A stretch of DNA of 64,000 nt from contig JBNKMS010000022.1 of NCBI GenBank assembly GCA_050293315.1, positions 62,001 through 126,000 on the forward strand. The letters run 5' to 3'. Numbering within the stretch: the first letter of the stretch is position 1; each line of letters opens with the position of its first letter. The DNA is from CBFDBF01 sp050293315. Its GTDB lineage: Bacteria; Pseudomonadota; Gammaproteobacteria; Chromatiales; Chromatiaceae. The notes beneath the pieces are model-generated. The model searched no databases and had not been told where the DNA came from. It saw nothing but the letters and a program-made list of their open reading frames with translations. Made by a program: the position numbers and the translations under genes. Shown here piece by piece: positions 32,814-42,727 of this stretch.

Positions 32814-34336
32814 TGGCCATACCTAACGACCATGTGTCTGCAAAGATGTTGTCGAAGCTATTGGCGGGTATTGCGGTGGTAGCCCCCGATATGGATCGTG
32901 AGATCAGCTCACTCAGTCAGGATAGTCGACAGCTGCAACCTGGGGGGCTGTTCCTCGCCTGTGCCGGTACGTTTAATCATGGACTGGAGTTTCTGCCACA
33001 GGCGCTAGCTAACGGGGCGGCGGCGGTGGTCTGGGAGCCGACAGACGAGTGGAGTGAAGAGCGTGTCCAGGCGCTGGCCGAGGAGAGTGAGGTTCCGTTC
33101 ATCGCTGTCACCGATCTAGGGCACAAGGCAAGCCGCATCGGGGGTGAGTTCTTTACCCATCCGAGCAGATCCATGGATGTTGTGGGGGTGACCGGGACTA
33201 ACGGCAAGACCAGTACCGCCCAGTTTATCTCCAGGTTGCTGGCTGTTCAGGGGGAGTGTGGATTCATTGGGACCCTTGGTGTTGGTTTTCCCGGGGTGCT
33301 GCAGTCCGGGCCCTGTACTACGCCAGGGGCGATTGAGCTGCAGGAGATTATGGAGAGGTTTTTACGGCAGCGGGCCAGGGCGGTGGCCATGGAGGTCTCA
33401 TCCCATGCGCTGGATCAGGGGCGGGTGGCCGCGATCCACTTCGATGTGGCGGTGCTGACCAATATCAGCCGAGACCATCTCGACTACCACGACAGCATGG
33501 AGGAGTACGCTGTTGCCAAACAGAAGCTGTTCCAGATGCCGGGGATACGCTGTGTAGTGTTAAACCTGGATGACCCCTTTGGTCTGGAGCTACTGGATAA
33601 ACTACCGGCAGCTGTACATGTAATAGGGTATAGCCTGGAGCCGATTGAGGAGCTGTCTGAGCGCCTTGATGATTGGGTCTATGCGCATGCAGTCATCCCC
33701 GGAAGTGATGGTATGCGCATCAAGGTGCGGACCAGCAGGGGCAGCGGTGAGTTCCACTCAAAACTGTTGGGCCGCTTCAATGCAAGTAACCTGTTGGCTG
33801 CACTATCGGTGCTGCTGTTTCATGAGATCTCTCTGGTCGAATCACTCTATCGCCTCTCCGGTCTGGAGACTGTGGCAGGACGGATGGAGCGTTTTGGTGG
33901 TGGTGATCAACCGCTGGTAGTAGTGGATTACGCGCATACCCCGGATGCACTAGAGCATGCACTTGAGGCGGCACGAGAACATACCAACCAACGACTCATC
34001 TGCCTATTTGGTTGTGGTGGTGACCGCGATCGCGGCAAGCGTCCACAGATGGGGGCTATTGCTGAACGGCTGGCCGACGTCGTGATAGTTACTGACGACA
34101 ATCCCCGCACCGAGGATGGGGACGGGATCGTGGCAGACATCCTGGATGGTATGGAGCACCCGGAGCAGGTCAAGGTGGAGCGTGATCGGGCCGTGGCCAT
34201 TCGTCAAGCAGTGGAGCTGGCAGAGCCGGGTGATCTGGTGATGATTTGTGGTAAAGGGCATGAAGACTATCAGTTGGTGGGGGGGCAGCGGCTGCATTTC
34301 TGTGATCGCGAACAGGTCAGGGAGGCGCTGCAATGA
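32810..34336 (+). CDS. murE: UDP-MurNAc-tripeptide synthetase (meso-DAP adding)
   Basis: Adds the third residue of the wall peptide. ATP loop GVTGTNGKTSTAQF (about 126-139) and the diagnostic DNPR at residues 430-433, which marks meso-diaminopimelate rather than lysine specificity. 508 aa. ATGA overlap with ftsI (32810) and four-base overlap with murF. Confidence 0.96.
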   Translation: MMAIPNDHVSAKMLSKLLAGIAVVAPDMDREISSLSQDSRQLQPGGLFLACAGTFNHGLEFLPQALANGAAAVVWEPTDEWSEERVQALAEESEVPFIAVTDLGHKASRIGGEFFTHPSRSMDVVGVTGTNGKTSTAQFISRLLAVQGECGFIGTLGVGFPGVLQSGPCTTPGAIELQEIMERFLRQRARAVAMEVSSHALDQGRVAAIHFDVAVLTNISRDHLDYHDSMEEYAVAKQKLFQMPGIRCVVLNLDDPFGLELLDKLPAAVHVIGYSLEPIEELSERLDDWVYAHAVIPGSDGMRIKVRTSRGSGEFHSKLLGRFNASNLLAALSVLLFHEISLVESLYRLSGLETVAGRMERFGGGDQPLVVVDYAHTPDALEHALEAAREHTNQRLICLFGCGGDRDRGKRPQMGAIAERLADVVIVTDDNPRTEDGDGIVADILDGMEHPEQVKVERDRAVAIRQAVELAEPGDLVMICGKGHEDYQLVGGQRLHFCDREQVREALQ

Positions 34337-35691
34337 TAGCTCTTACCCTGTCACAAGCGGCAAAGAAACTGGGTGGCAAACTGCTCGGTGCTGACCTCTC
34401 TTTCTCTGCAGTCAGTAGCGACAGCCGCAGTGTCAAGCAGGGTGATCTCTTTGTGGCCCTTGAGGGTCCCAACTTTGATGGCCACGACTACATCCAGAAG
34501 GCGGCGCAGGCAGGCGCTGCTGCGGCAATGGTACAGCGAGATGTGAAGACGTCTCTACCGCGTCTGCTGGTAGATGATAGCTGTGCCGCCCTTGGTGATC
34601 TTGCCAGGGTCTGGCGCGGTCTCTCCAAGGCGTCGCTGACGGCGATCACCGGCAGCAATGGCAAGACCACAGTAAAAGAGATGGTGGCATCCATCATGCG
34701 GCAGTGCGGCAGCACCCTCTCAACAGAGGGAAATTTGAATAACCATATCGGCCTGCCACTGACCCTGCTGCGGCTGCAGGAGGAGGAGTACGCAGTGGTG
34801 GAGATGGGTGCGAGTGCGCCCGGTGAGATCGAATACCTGAGCGGGATCGCCCACCCGGACGTGGCGGTGGTGACCAATGTTGGCCATGCCCACCTGGAGG
34901 GGTTTGGTTCTCTGGAGGGGGTGGCGCGCGCCAAGGGTGAGATTGTCTCCGGACTGGCTAAAGGCGGCACCTTTGTGTTTAACGCCGATGATCCATGGGT
35001 CGATCTGTGGCGGCAATTGGCAGGCAAGCGTAACACCCTGGAGTTTGGGCTGCAGAAAAAAGCGGACATCTTCAGTCCGGCGGATGAGGGGGAGACAGGT
35101 TGGGACAGCAATGGTCTGTTCAACCGCTTCCCGGTGCATACACCTGACGGAGAGTTTGAGATAGCGCTGCAGCTGGCTGGTCAACATAACCGTTATAACG
35201 CCCTGGCCGCGGTGGCAGCGGCACGCTTGATGGGCGCGTCCAACAGTGAAATTAAGCAGGGGCTGGAGCAGTTGGAGCCGGTCTCCGGACGGCTACAGGT
35301 GGTGGCCGCCAGAGGCGGAGTGCAACTTATAGATGATAGCTACAACGCCAACCCGGACTCAGTGGCAGCGGCCATAGCGCTCCTGGCAAGCGCGCCCGGC
35401 AGGAGATTCCTGGTGTTGGGGGAGCTGGCGGAGATGGGTGCCGGAGGCGACCGCTTCTATCGCCAGCTGGGCGCCGCTGCGCGGATAGCGGGGATTGAGT
35501 TTCTATATGGGGTTGGACCTGCCGGTCAGGCCGCGGAGGAGTTCGGGCAAGGCGGGCGGCAGTTCAAGAGTAAGAAACAGTTACTGAACGGCCTGAAGAG
35601 GGACACCAAGGAGGGTGATCGGGTCCTGGTTAAGGGTTCGCGCCGGGCCGGGATGGAGATGGTGGTACAGGCGATGGAGGGGGACGACTGA
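34333..35691 (+). CDS. murF: UDP-MurNAc-tripeptide--D-Ala-D-Ala ligase
   Basis: Completes the pentapeptide by adding D-Ala-D-Ala. Motifs: SSDSRSVKQGDLFVAL near the start, ATP loop ITGSNGKTTVKEM (about 105-117), EMGASAPGEI, NVGHAHLEGFGS and DDSYNANPDS (about 333-342). 452 aa. Last base shared with the mraY ATG. Confidence 0.96.
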   Translation: MIALTLSQAAKKLGGKLLGADLSFSAVSSDSRSVKQGDLFVALEGPNFDGHDYIQKAAQAGAAAAMVQRDVKTSLPRLLVDDSCAALGDLARVWRGLSKASLTAITGSNGKTTVKEMVASIMRQCGSTLSTEGNLNNHIGLPLTLLRLQEEEYAVVEMGASAPGEIEYLSGIAHPDVAVVTNVGHAHLEGFGSLEGVARAKGEIVSGLAKGGTFVFNADDPWVDLWRQLAGKRNTLEFGLQKKADIFSPADEGETGWDSNGLFNRFPVHTPDGEFEIALQLAGQHNRYNALAAVAAARLMGASNSEIKQGLEQLEPVSGRLQVVAARGGVQLIDDSYNANPDSVAAAIALLASAPGRRFLVLGELAEMGAGGDRFYRQLGAAARIAGIEFLYGVGPAGQAAEEFGQGGRQFKSKKQLLNGLKRDTKEGDRVLVKGSRRAGMEMVVQAMEGDD

Positions 35692-36773
35692 TGCTGCTTT
35701 ATCTATCTGAATACCTGGCGCAATTCGACCCTGGATTCAATGTATTTCAGTATCTCACCTTGCGTGCCATCCTCGGTGTCCTGACTGCACTGGCAATCTC
35801 CTTTCTGGTCGGTCCGATGATGATCCGTCGCCTCGCGGTGCATCAGATCGGACAAACCATCCGGGATGATGGGCCGGAGACACATCTGGTCAAGGCGGGT
35901 ACCCCGACCATGGGTGGCGCCCTGCTACTGGTGGCTATAGCTATCAGCACCCTATGCTGGTCAGATCTGAGTAACCGCTATGTCTGGGTGGTGCTGCTGG
36001 TCACCGTGCTGTTTGGGGCCATAGGTTTTTATGACGACTATCGTAAGTTGATGTTGCAGGATCCAGCCGGGCTCTCGAGCCGTTACAAATTCCTCTGGCA
36101 GTCGATAGTTGCACTGGGGGCGTCAGCGGTCCTCTATTTTACGGCGACAACCCCGGGAGAGCTGCAGCTGTTTGTCCCATTCTTCAAGGACCTGATCTTC
36201 GAGATGGGGCCATGGTTTCTGCTCTTTACCTACTTTGTGGTGGTGGGCGCAAGTAACGCGGTCAATCTAACAGACGGCCTGGATGGCCTGGCCATTATGC
36301 CGACGGTGTTGGTGGCCGGGGCAATGGGTATCTTCGCCTATGTCTCGGGCAATGTGCAGATCTCCGATTACCTGCTGATGCCGTATCTTCCAGGCACCGG
36401 CGAGGTGGTGGTCTTCTGCGGCTCCATTGTTGGTGCCGGACTCGGTTTCCTCTGGTTTAACGCCTATCCGGCCCAGGTGTTTATGGGTGACGTCGGGGCG
36501 CTGGCCCTGGGTGCGGCGTTGGGGATTGTTGCTGTAGTGGTGCGGCAGGAGTTGGCGCTGCTGATCGCTGGTGGGGTATTTGTGGTGGAGACGGTATCGG
36601 TCATCTTGCAGGTGGCCTCATTCAAACTCACCGGCCGGCGTATCTTCCGGATGGCGCCGCTGCATCATCACTTTGAGTTGAAGGGGTGGCCGGAGCCGCG
36701 GGTCATCGTGCGGTTCTGGATTATCACTGTAATTTTAGTGCTGGTTGCCATCGCCAGCCTGAAGGTTAGATAG
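35691..36773 (+). CDS. mraY: Phospho-MurNAc-pentapeptide transferase
   Basis: Polytopic inner-membrane enzyme that makes lipid I from undecaprenyl phosphate. 360 aa with about ten helices; FYDDYRK, NAVNLTDGLDGLA, MGDVGALALG and the HHHFELKGW loop (about 324-333) carry the catalytic Asp and His residues. Overlaps murF by one base. Confidence 0.97.
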   Translation: MLLYLSEYLAQFDPGFNVFQYLTLRAILGVLTALAISFLVGPMMIRRLAVHQIGQTIRDDGPETHLVKAGTPTMGGALLLVAIAISTLCWSDLSNRYVWVVLLVTVLFGAIGFYDDYRKLMLQDPAGLSSRYKFLWQSIVALGASAVLYFTATTPGELQLFVPFFKDLIFEMGPWFLLFTYFVVVGASNAVNLTDGLDGLAIMPTVLVAGAMGIFAYVSGNVQISDYLLMPYLPGTGEVVVFCGSIVGAGLGFLWFNAYPAQVFMGDVGALALGAALGIVAVVVRQELALLIAGGVFVVETVSVILQVASFKLTGRRIFRMAPLHHHFELKGWPEPRVIVRFWIITVILVLVAIASLKVR

Positions 36774-36774
36774 G

Positions 36775-38157
36775 GTGAGCGTCTTGGCTATGAGAGATAG
36801 CAGCGGAGTGCAGCAGCCAGGGTTGGGTAAGACCCTGATTGTGGGTCTGGGTAAGACCGGCCTCTCCTGCGCGCGCTATCTCTCAGCACGTGGTCTCAAG
36901 GTGGCGGTTGTTGACAGCCGCGATAACCCTCCAGGGTTAGAGGAGCTGCAGCGTGATCTGCCTGACGTGGCCCTGTTTCTGGGTGGTTTTGATCCGGCAG
37001 CCTTTGCCGAAGCTGAGCATCTGGTGGTGTCACCCGGTGTATCGCTACAGGAGCCGATGATCCAGCAGGCGCTGCAGCGGGGTGCCTCGGTGGTCGGTGA
37101 TATCGAGCTGTTCGCGGCAGAGGCCAACGCCCCGGTTGCCGCTATCACCGGCTCTAATGGCAAGAGCTCCGTCACCACCCTGGTGGGCGAGATGGCAGTG
37201 CAGTCGGGACTCAATGTAAAGGTTGGGGGCAATCTGGGTGAGCCGGCGCTGCAACTACTGCATCCAGAGAGCGAACTCTATGTACTGGAGCTATCCAGTT
37301 TTCAACTGGAGACCCTCTCTTCACTCCAGCCGGAGGTGGCGGTGGTGCTTAATGTATCGGCCGACCATATGGATCGTTATCGCGATCTGGAGGAGTACGC
37401 CGAGGTCAAGGCGAAGATCTATGGTGGTGCTGTGACCCGGGTGTTTAACCGGGATGATCCACGGGTGATGGCGATGAGCCAGGGGGGTGGGAATGAGCTT
37501 TTTTTCACCCTGCAAGAGCCTGGCCCCAATACCTTCGGTATACGTCGCGTAGGAGATGTTGATTGGATCTGTTTTGGTGATGAGCGCTTGATGGATGCAT
37601 CTGAGATGTTGGTTGCCGGTAGCCACAACCGGGCCAACGCCCTGGCCGCCCTGGCGATCGGTACCGCATTGAAGCTGCCCCGGGTGGCGATGCTGGCGAC
37701 CCTGCGCCACTTTTGTGGTCTGCCCCATCGTACCCAGTTGGTCGCCGAGATCGACGGGGTCAAATGGTACAACGACTCCAAAGGGACCAACGTTGGCGCT
37801 GCGGTGGCGGCACTGAATGGAGTGGCGGAGCCTGGGGATGGACGCACCGTCATGCTGCTGGGTGGGCAGAGCAAGGGGGGCGATTTTTCACCCCTGGTCC
37901 CGGTGCTGGCGGCGAGCGGACGCGCGGTAGTCCTGCTGGGGAGAGACGCATTGCAGATAGCCACGGAAGTTGCGGGCGTTGTCCCCATGTTTATGGCGGA
38001 GGACATGGATGATGCGGTAACCATCGCCGCCACCCAGGCGCTGCCCGGAGACCGGGTGCTGCTCTCTCCGGCCTGTGCCAGCTTCGATATGTTCAGCGGG
38101 TTTGAGCAGCGGGGAGAGCGGTTCATGGATGCCGTCGGGAGGTTAGGTGATGGGTAA
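36775..38157 (+). CDS. murD: UDP-MurNAc-L-alanine--D-glutamate ligase
   Basis: Adds D-Glu in the cytosol. N-terminal Rossmann region LIVGLGKTGLSCARYL, ATP loop ITGSNGKSSVTTL (about 124-136), ELSSFQLET, NVSADHMDRY and NDSKGTNVGAAVAAL. The start appears to be GTG at 36775, one base after the mraY stop; an ATG at 36790 is in frame. Stop overlaps ftsW. Confidence 0.96.
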   Translation: MSVLAMRDSSGVQQPGLGKTLIVGLGKTGLSCARYLSARGLKVAVVDSRDNPPGLEELQRDLPDVALFLGGFDPAAFAEAEHLVVSPGVSLQEPMIQQALQRGASVVGDIELFAAEANAPVAAITGSNGKSSVTTLVGEMAVQSGLNVKVGGNLGEPALQLLHPESELYVLELSSFQLETLSSLQPEVAVVLNVSADHMDRYRDLEEYAEVKAKIYGGAVTRVFNRDDPRVMAMSQGGGNELFFTLQEPGPNTFGIRRVGDVDWICFGDERLMDASEMLVAGSHNRANALAALAIGTALKLPRVAMLATLRHFCGLPHRTQLVAEIDGVKWYNDSKGTNVGAAVAALNGVAEPGDGRTVMLLGGQSKGGDFSPLVPVLAASGRAVVLLGRDALQIATEVAGVVPMFMAEDMDDAVTIAATQALPGDRVLLSPACASFDMFSGFEQRGERFMDAVGRLGDG

Positions 38158-39325
38158 CCGCACTCAGGCCACCAAGGGTGACATTATCCTGATGCCGGAT
38201 CTGGACTATATCCTGATCATAGCGGCCCTGGCCCTGCTCGGCTTGGGTATTGTGATGGTGGCCTCGGCCTCGCTGCATCGGGTCGAGGGCGCACCATTCT
38301 ATTTTCTGAACCGTCATCTTATTGCTATTGCTATTGGTCTGACGGCAGCGCTGATAATCAGCCAGATCCCGATAGAGGTGTGGGAACGCAACGGCATGAT
38401 GCTCTATCTGTTTGGACTGCTGCTGTTGGTCCTGGTGCTGGTGCCCGGTATTGGACACGAGGTCAACAATGCGACCCGCTGGATCCCGCTCGGCCCATTC
38501 ACTCTGCAGAGCTCCGAGTTCATGAAGTTCTTTATGGTGATCTATGTCGGGGGCTATCTGGTGCGGCGGCAGATGGAGGTTAGGCACACCCTCTGGGGTG
38601 TTGCCAAACCGGCAATGCTGCTGGGGATCGCCTCTTTTCTTATTATCCAGCAGCCCGATTATGGTACTACCGCGCTGCTCATAGCCGCTGCCTTGGGGAT
38701 GCTGTTTATGGGCGGTGTGCCGATCTGGCAGTTCCTGCTGCTGATTGTGATCGCCGGTCTCTCCATGGTGAGTCTGGCGGTGTTTGAACCCTATCGCATG
38801 CAGCGTCTGGTCACCTTTATGGACCCGTGGGCGGATGTGCAGGATAGCGGCTATCAACTGGTACAGGCGCTGATCGCTTTTGGCCGAGGAGAGTGGCTGG
38901 GGGTCGGGTTGGGCAATGGTATCCAGAAGCAGTTTCATCTGCCGGAGGCGCACAACGATTTTCTACTTGCGGTAATAGGCGAAGAGTTGGGACTGGTCGG
39001 GGTACTGCTGGTTATCGCCACCTTTGGTGTGATCATCTGGCGGGCCATGCGGATAGGCGCCATGGCAGAGCGCTGCGAACAGCACTTTGCCTCCTATATC
39101 GCACAGGGTTTCGGTCTCTGTCTGGGGATGCAGGCGTTTATCAATATCGGGGTCAACATCGGACTACTCCCGACCAAGGGATTGACCCTGCCGTTCATGA
39201 GCTACGGCGGTAACAGCATCATCGTCGCCTGTATGGTGACGGCCATCCTGGTGCGGATTGATTACGAGGTCCGCAAACAGGATCCGGTAACAGCAGCGGG
39301 GCAGGTCAGATGGGCGCGCGCGTAA
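38150..39325 (+). CDS. ftsW: Septal peptidoglycan polymerase FtsW
   Basis: SEDS-family glycosyltransferase, about ten helices, 391 aa, that polymerises lipid II at the septum with FtsI. Motifs: GLGIVMVASAS, NNATRWIPLGPFTLQSSEFMK, QQPDYGT and the C-terminal GLLPTKGLTLPFMSYGGNS. ATG 38150 follows GGGAGG by seven bases and is preferred to GTG 38147. Overlaps murD by 8 bases and murG by 16. Confidence 0.95.
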   Translation: MGNRTQATKGDIILMPDLDYILIIAALALLGLGIVMVASASLHRVEGAPFYFLNRHLIAIAIGLTAALIISQIPIEVWERNGMMLYLFGLLLLVLVLVPGIGHEVNNATRWIPLGPFTLQSSEFMKFFMVIYVGGYLVRRQMEVRHTLWGVAKPAMLLGIASFLIIQQPDYGTTALLIAAALGMLFMGGVPIWQFLLLIVIAGLSMVSLAVFEPYRMQRLVTFMDPWADVQDSGYQLVQALIAFGRGEWLGVGLGNGIQKQFHLPEAHNDFLLAVIGEELGLVGVLLVIATFGVIIWRAMRIGAMAERCEQHFASYIAQGFGLCLGMQAFINIGVNIGLLPTKGLTLPFMSYGGNSIIVACMVTAILVRIDYEVRKQDPVTAAGQVRWARA

Positions 39326-40389
39326 TGGTTATGGCCGGCGGCACCGGCGGACACATCTTTCCCGCGCTGGCGGTGGCGCAGGAGCTGCGTCGTCGCGGGC
39401 ATGATCCCTATTGGTTGGGTAGCAGGGGCGGCTTTGAGACACGGATCGTCCCGGATGCCGGCCTCCACGGTGAGTGGATCTCTATCCAGGGGTTGCGTGG
39501 TAAGGGGTTGTTGCAGAGGCTGTTGGCCCCATTCAAGATCCTGCGGGCGATGTTGCAGACGCTACGTATCCTGCTGCGTACCCGCCCGGCCCTGGTATTG
39601 GGGATGGGTGGCTTTGTCACCGGTCCGGGCGGGGTCATGGCCAGGGTCCTGCGGATCCCGCTGGTGATCCATGAGCAGAACTCCATACCAGGGATGACCA
39701 ACCGTTGGCTGGCCCGTATCGCCACCCGAGTATTAGAGGCGTTTCCCGGTAGCTTCGGTGCTGGCAGCAGTGCCCAGACCATAGGCAATCCAGTAGGTCC
39801 GGAGATCGCCGGGCTGGCGTCACCGCAAGAGCGCATGGCGGGGCGCAGTGGTCAACTACGGCTCCTGATATTGGGTGGATCACAGGGGGCCCAGGCATTG
39901 AATGAGATAGTGCCTGCCGCCCTGGCGCTACTGGATAGTGAGTTGCGTCCGCTGGTGCGGCATCAGGCGGGTGAACGTAAGCTGGCGGCCACTACAGAGA
40001 TCTATGCGCAGAGCGGGGTTGAGGCGACGGTCGAGCCATTCATTAAAGAGATGGCCGCGGCTTATGGCTGGGCCGATCTGGTGGTGTGTCGTGCCGGGGC
40101 GTTGACCATATCAGAGCTGGCCGCTGCCGGGGTGGGCTCTATCCTGGTGCCCTATCCGCACGCCGTCGATGACCATCAGACCCGTAATGCCGCCTATCTG
40201 GTCTCTGCCGGGGCGGCGCGACTGCTGCCACAGCAGGAGTTGACCCCGGAGCGGCTGGCCGCAGAGCTGCAGGAGTTGTTGTCAGATCGAGATGGGGTCG
40301 TGGCCATGGCCGTGGATGCCCGCAAACAGGCCAGGACCGAGGCCACAGGATTGGCCGCCGACGTCTGCGAGGAGGTGCTGCGCGCATGA
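39310..40389 (+). CDS. murG: UDP-GlcNAc:lipid I N-acetylglucosamine transferase
   Basis: GT-B transferase on the inner face of the membrane that turns lipid I into lipid II. Seen: MAGGTGGHIFPALAVA (8-23), GGFVTGPGG, IHEQNSIPGMTNR, LGGSQGAQALNE and CRAGALTISELAAAG (about 262-276) with the H-A-V-D-DHQ segment for UDP-GlcNAc. 359 aa. Starts within ftsW and overlaps murC by four bases. Confidence 0.96.
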   Translation: MGARVMVMAGGTGGHIFPALAVAQELRRRGHDPYWLGSRGGFETRIVPDAGLHGEWISIQGLRGKGLLQRLLAPFKILRAMLQTLRILLRTRPALVLGMGGFVTGPGGVMARVLRIPLVIHEQNSIPGMTNRWLARIATRVLEAFPGSFGAGSSAQTIGNPVGPEIAGLASPQERMAGRSGQLRLLILGGSQGAQALNEIVPAALALLDSELRPLVRHQAGERKLAATTEIYAQSGVEATVEPFIKEMAAAYGWADLVVCRAGALTISELAAAGVGSILVPYPHAVDDHQTRNAAYLVSAGAARLLPQQELTPERLAAELQELLSDRDGVVAMAVDARKQARTEATGLAADVCEEVLRA

Positions 40390-41831
40390 GTGGCAGAGAG
40401 AACATTCGGTTGCGCCACGCGGTAGAGAGTATGGGTCGCGTACACCATATCCATTTCATCGGTATCGGTGGGGTCGGTATGAGCGGGATCGCCGAGGTTA
40501 TGTTGAACCTGGGTTACCGCGTCACCGGTTCAGACAAGGAGCGGGGTGCTGTGGTTGAGCACCTGGAGCAACAGGGGGCAGAGGTGTTTATCGACCATCG
40601 CGCCGAGAATATCGTTGGTGCCGATGCGGTAGTGGTCTCCAGTGCGGTACGTGAGGATAACCCTGAGGTGCAGGCAGCCCGGGCGGCCTTGATCCCCGTG
40701 GTGCCGCGGGCTGAGATGTTGGCAGAGCTTATGCGTTTCCATTTTGGTATAGCCGTAGCCGGGACACATGGTAAGACCACGACCACCAGCCTGACCGCAA
40801 GTCTGTTGGCGGAGGGTGGGCTGGATCCCACCTTTGTGATCGGTGGACGCCTCAACAGCGCCGGCAGTAACGCCTGCCTGGGGGCGGGTGAGTTTCTGGT
40901 GGCCGAGGCGGATGAGAGCGATGCCTCCTTTCTCTATCTGCAGCCGATGATGGCGGTGGTGACCAATATAGATGCCGACCATATGTCAACTTATGGTGGA
41001 GATTTTAACCGTCTGCGCGGGACCTTTATCGAATTTCTACACCACCTCCCATTCTATGGACACGCCATCCTCTGCGTCGATGATGCCGAGGTGCGTGGGC
41101 TGCTGTCGCAGATCTTCCGACCGGTGCTTACCTACGGAATTGATGAAGAGGCTGATCTGCAGGCGTTTGATATCGAACAGCGCGGACTGCAGAGCAGCTT
41201 CTCCATCCGCTTCTCCAGCGGAGAGGAGCCGCTACGGGTGACCCTGAACCTGCCGGGTCGCCACAACATACTCAACGCGCTGGCTGCTGTGGCCGTAGCG
41301 CGCGAGTTGGGTGTAGACAGAGAGGCTATTGGGCGAGCACTCGAGCAGTTCCAGGGGATCAACCGCCGCTTCCAGGTCACAGAGAGCTGCCCAATTGAGG
41401 GTGGTGAGGTGATGCTGGTGGATGACTATGGGCACCATCCACGCGAGGTGTTGGCCACCTTGACGGCGGCGCGTGAGGGGTGGCCTGGCAGGCGCTTGGT
41501 AGTGGTGTTTCAGCCACATCGCTACAGTCGGACCCAGGAGCAGTTTGAAGATTTTACTCAGGTATTTTCCCAGGCCGACCTGCTGGTGTTGACCGAGGTT
41601 TACGCCGCCGGCGAGGAGCCGATTCCGGGTGCAGATGGGCGTGCCCTGAGTCGGGCGGTTCGTCTGCGCGGGCAGGTCGATCCCGTGTTTGTTGCAGATA
41701 TAGATGAGCTGCCTGGTGTATTGGCCGGTTTGCTGCAGGATGGGGATCTGGTCCTGCTTCTAGGGGCGGGAAATATCGGCAGGGTGGCGGCCAGGCTGCC
41801 ACAACTTCTCTCCTCAGGGGGTGGTTCATGA
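40386..41831 (+). CDS. murC: UDP-N-acetylmuramate--L-alanine ligase
   Basis: First amino-acid ligase of the wall precursor. HFIGIGGVGMSGIAEV (near 19-34), ATP loop VAGTHGKTTTTSL (about 123-135), EADESDASFL, NIDADHMSTY, DDYGHHPREV and FQPHRYSRT. 481 aa. ATGA overlaps both with murG and with murB. Confidence 0.96.
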   Translation: MSGRENIRLRHAVESMGRVHHIHFIGIGGVGMSGIAEVMLNLGYRVTGSDKERGAVVEHLEQQGAEVFIDHRAENIVGADAVVVSSAVREDNPEVQAARAALIPVVPRAEMLAELMRFHFGIAVAGTHGKTTTTSLTASLLAEGGLDPTFVIGGRLNSAGSNACLGAGEFLVAEADESDASFLYLQPMMAVVTNIDADHMSTYGGDFNRLRGTFIEFLHHLPFYGHAILCVDDAEVRGLLSQIFRPVLTYGIDEEADLQAFDIEQRGLQSSFSIRFSSGEEPLRVTLNLPGRHNILNALAAVAVARELGVDREAIGRALEQFQGINRRFQVTESCPIEGGEVMLVDDYGHHPREVLATLTAAREGWPGRRLVVVFQPHRYSRTQEQFEDFTQVFSQADLLVLTEVYAAGEEPIPGADGRALSRAVRLRGQVDPVFVADIDELPGVLAGLLQDGDLVLLLGAGNIGRVAARLPQLLSSGGGS

Positions 41832-42727
41832 TGACCGCAGCGGAGAGAGAGATGGCCGGCGTGATGCGCCATGACGAGCCGTTATCGGAACACACCAGCT
41901 GGAGGGTGGGTGGCCCCGCACGCCGCTTCTACCGACCGGCAGATAGCAGTGATCTGATCAATTTTTTAAGCCAGCTGCCGGCCGAGGAACCGCTGCTGTG
42001 GTTAGGTCTGGGCAGCAATGTCCTGATACGGGATGGCGGGTTTAACGGCACCGTGATTGCCACCCAGGGGAGTCTGGATGGGCTTGAGCTTGTAGGTGCG
42101 ACCGGTCTGCGCGCAGAGGCGGGGGTAGCCAGTGCCAAGGTGGCCCGGTTTGCCGCCCGTAACGACCTCTGCGGGGTCGAGTTTCTGGCCGGAATTCCCG
42201 GAACCATAGGTGGGGCGTTGGCGCTGAATGCCGGCGCCTTTGGTGGCGAGATCTGGGATTTTGTCAGCGCGGTAGAGATGGTCAATCGTAGTGGAGAGCT
42301 GAAGTCTCGGAGTGCTGCCGATTTCACCATCGGCTATCGCCAGGTCACCCCGCCGGAGGGCGAGTGGTTCCTGGCCGCGCATTTGGAGTTGCAGCCGGGC
42401 GATGGGGTTGAGGCGCTGCAAAATATTCAGGCCATGCTGGCAAAGCGCACGGCGACACAACCGATCGGGTTGCCCAGCTGTGGTTCAGTCTTCCGCAATC
42501 CGGAGGGGGATTATGCCGCACGTCTAATTGAGGCCGCCGGGTTGAAGGGTTACTCCATAGGTGGGGCCACCGTATCAACCAAACACGCCAACTTCATCGT
42601 CAATGGTGGCGGTGCCACCGCAGCTGATATCGAGGCCCTGATCTCCTATGTGCAGGAGCGGGTGGAGCAGGAGAGCGGCATACGGTTACAGCCAGAGGTC
42701 CACATCGTGGGCGAGGAGGCAGCATGA
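41828..42727 (+). CDS. murB: UDP-N-acetylenolpyruvoylglucosamine reductase
   Basis: FAD enzyme making UDP-MurNAc with NADPH. HTSWRVGGPARRFYRP, LGLGSNVLIRDGGF (about 60-73), EFLAGIPGTIGGALALNAGAFG (FAD site) and GSVFRNPEGDYAARLIE with the catalytic Ser. Closing sequence RVEQESGIRLQPEVHIVG is typical of the short type I enzyme. 299 aa; ATGA overlaps with murC and ddlB. Confidence 0.96.
   Translation: MMTAAEREMAGVMRHDEPLSEHTSWRVGGPARRFYRPADSSDLINFLSQLPAEEPLLWLGLGSNVLIRDGGFNGTVIATQGSLDGLELVGATGLRAEAGVASAKVARFAARNDLCGVEFLAGIPGTIGGALALNAGAFGGEIWDFVSAVEMVNRSGELKSRSAADFTIGYRQVTPPEGEWFLAAHLELQPGDGVEALQNIQAMLAKRTATQPIGLPSCGSVFRNPEGDYAARLIEAAGLKGYSIGGATVSTKHANFIVNGGGATAADIEALISYVQERVEQESGIRLQPEVHIVGEEAA

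Noticed and set aside
37419..38126. A 235-residue antisense frame in murD
   Set aside because: Shadow frame over a conserved gene, no coding features.
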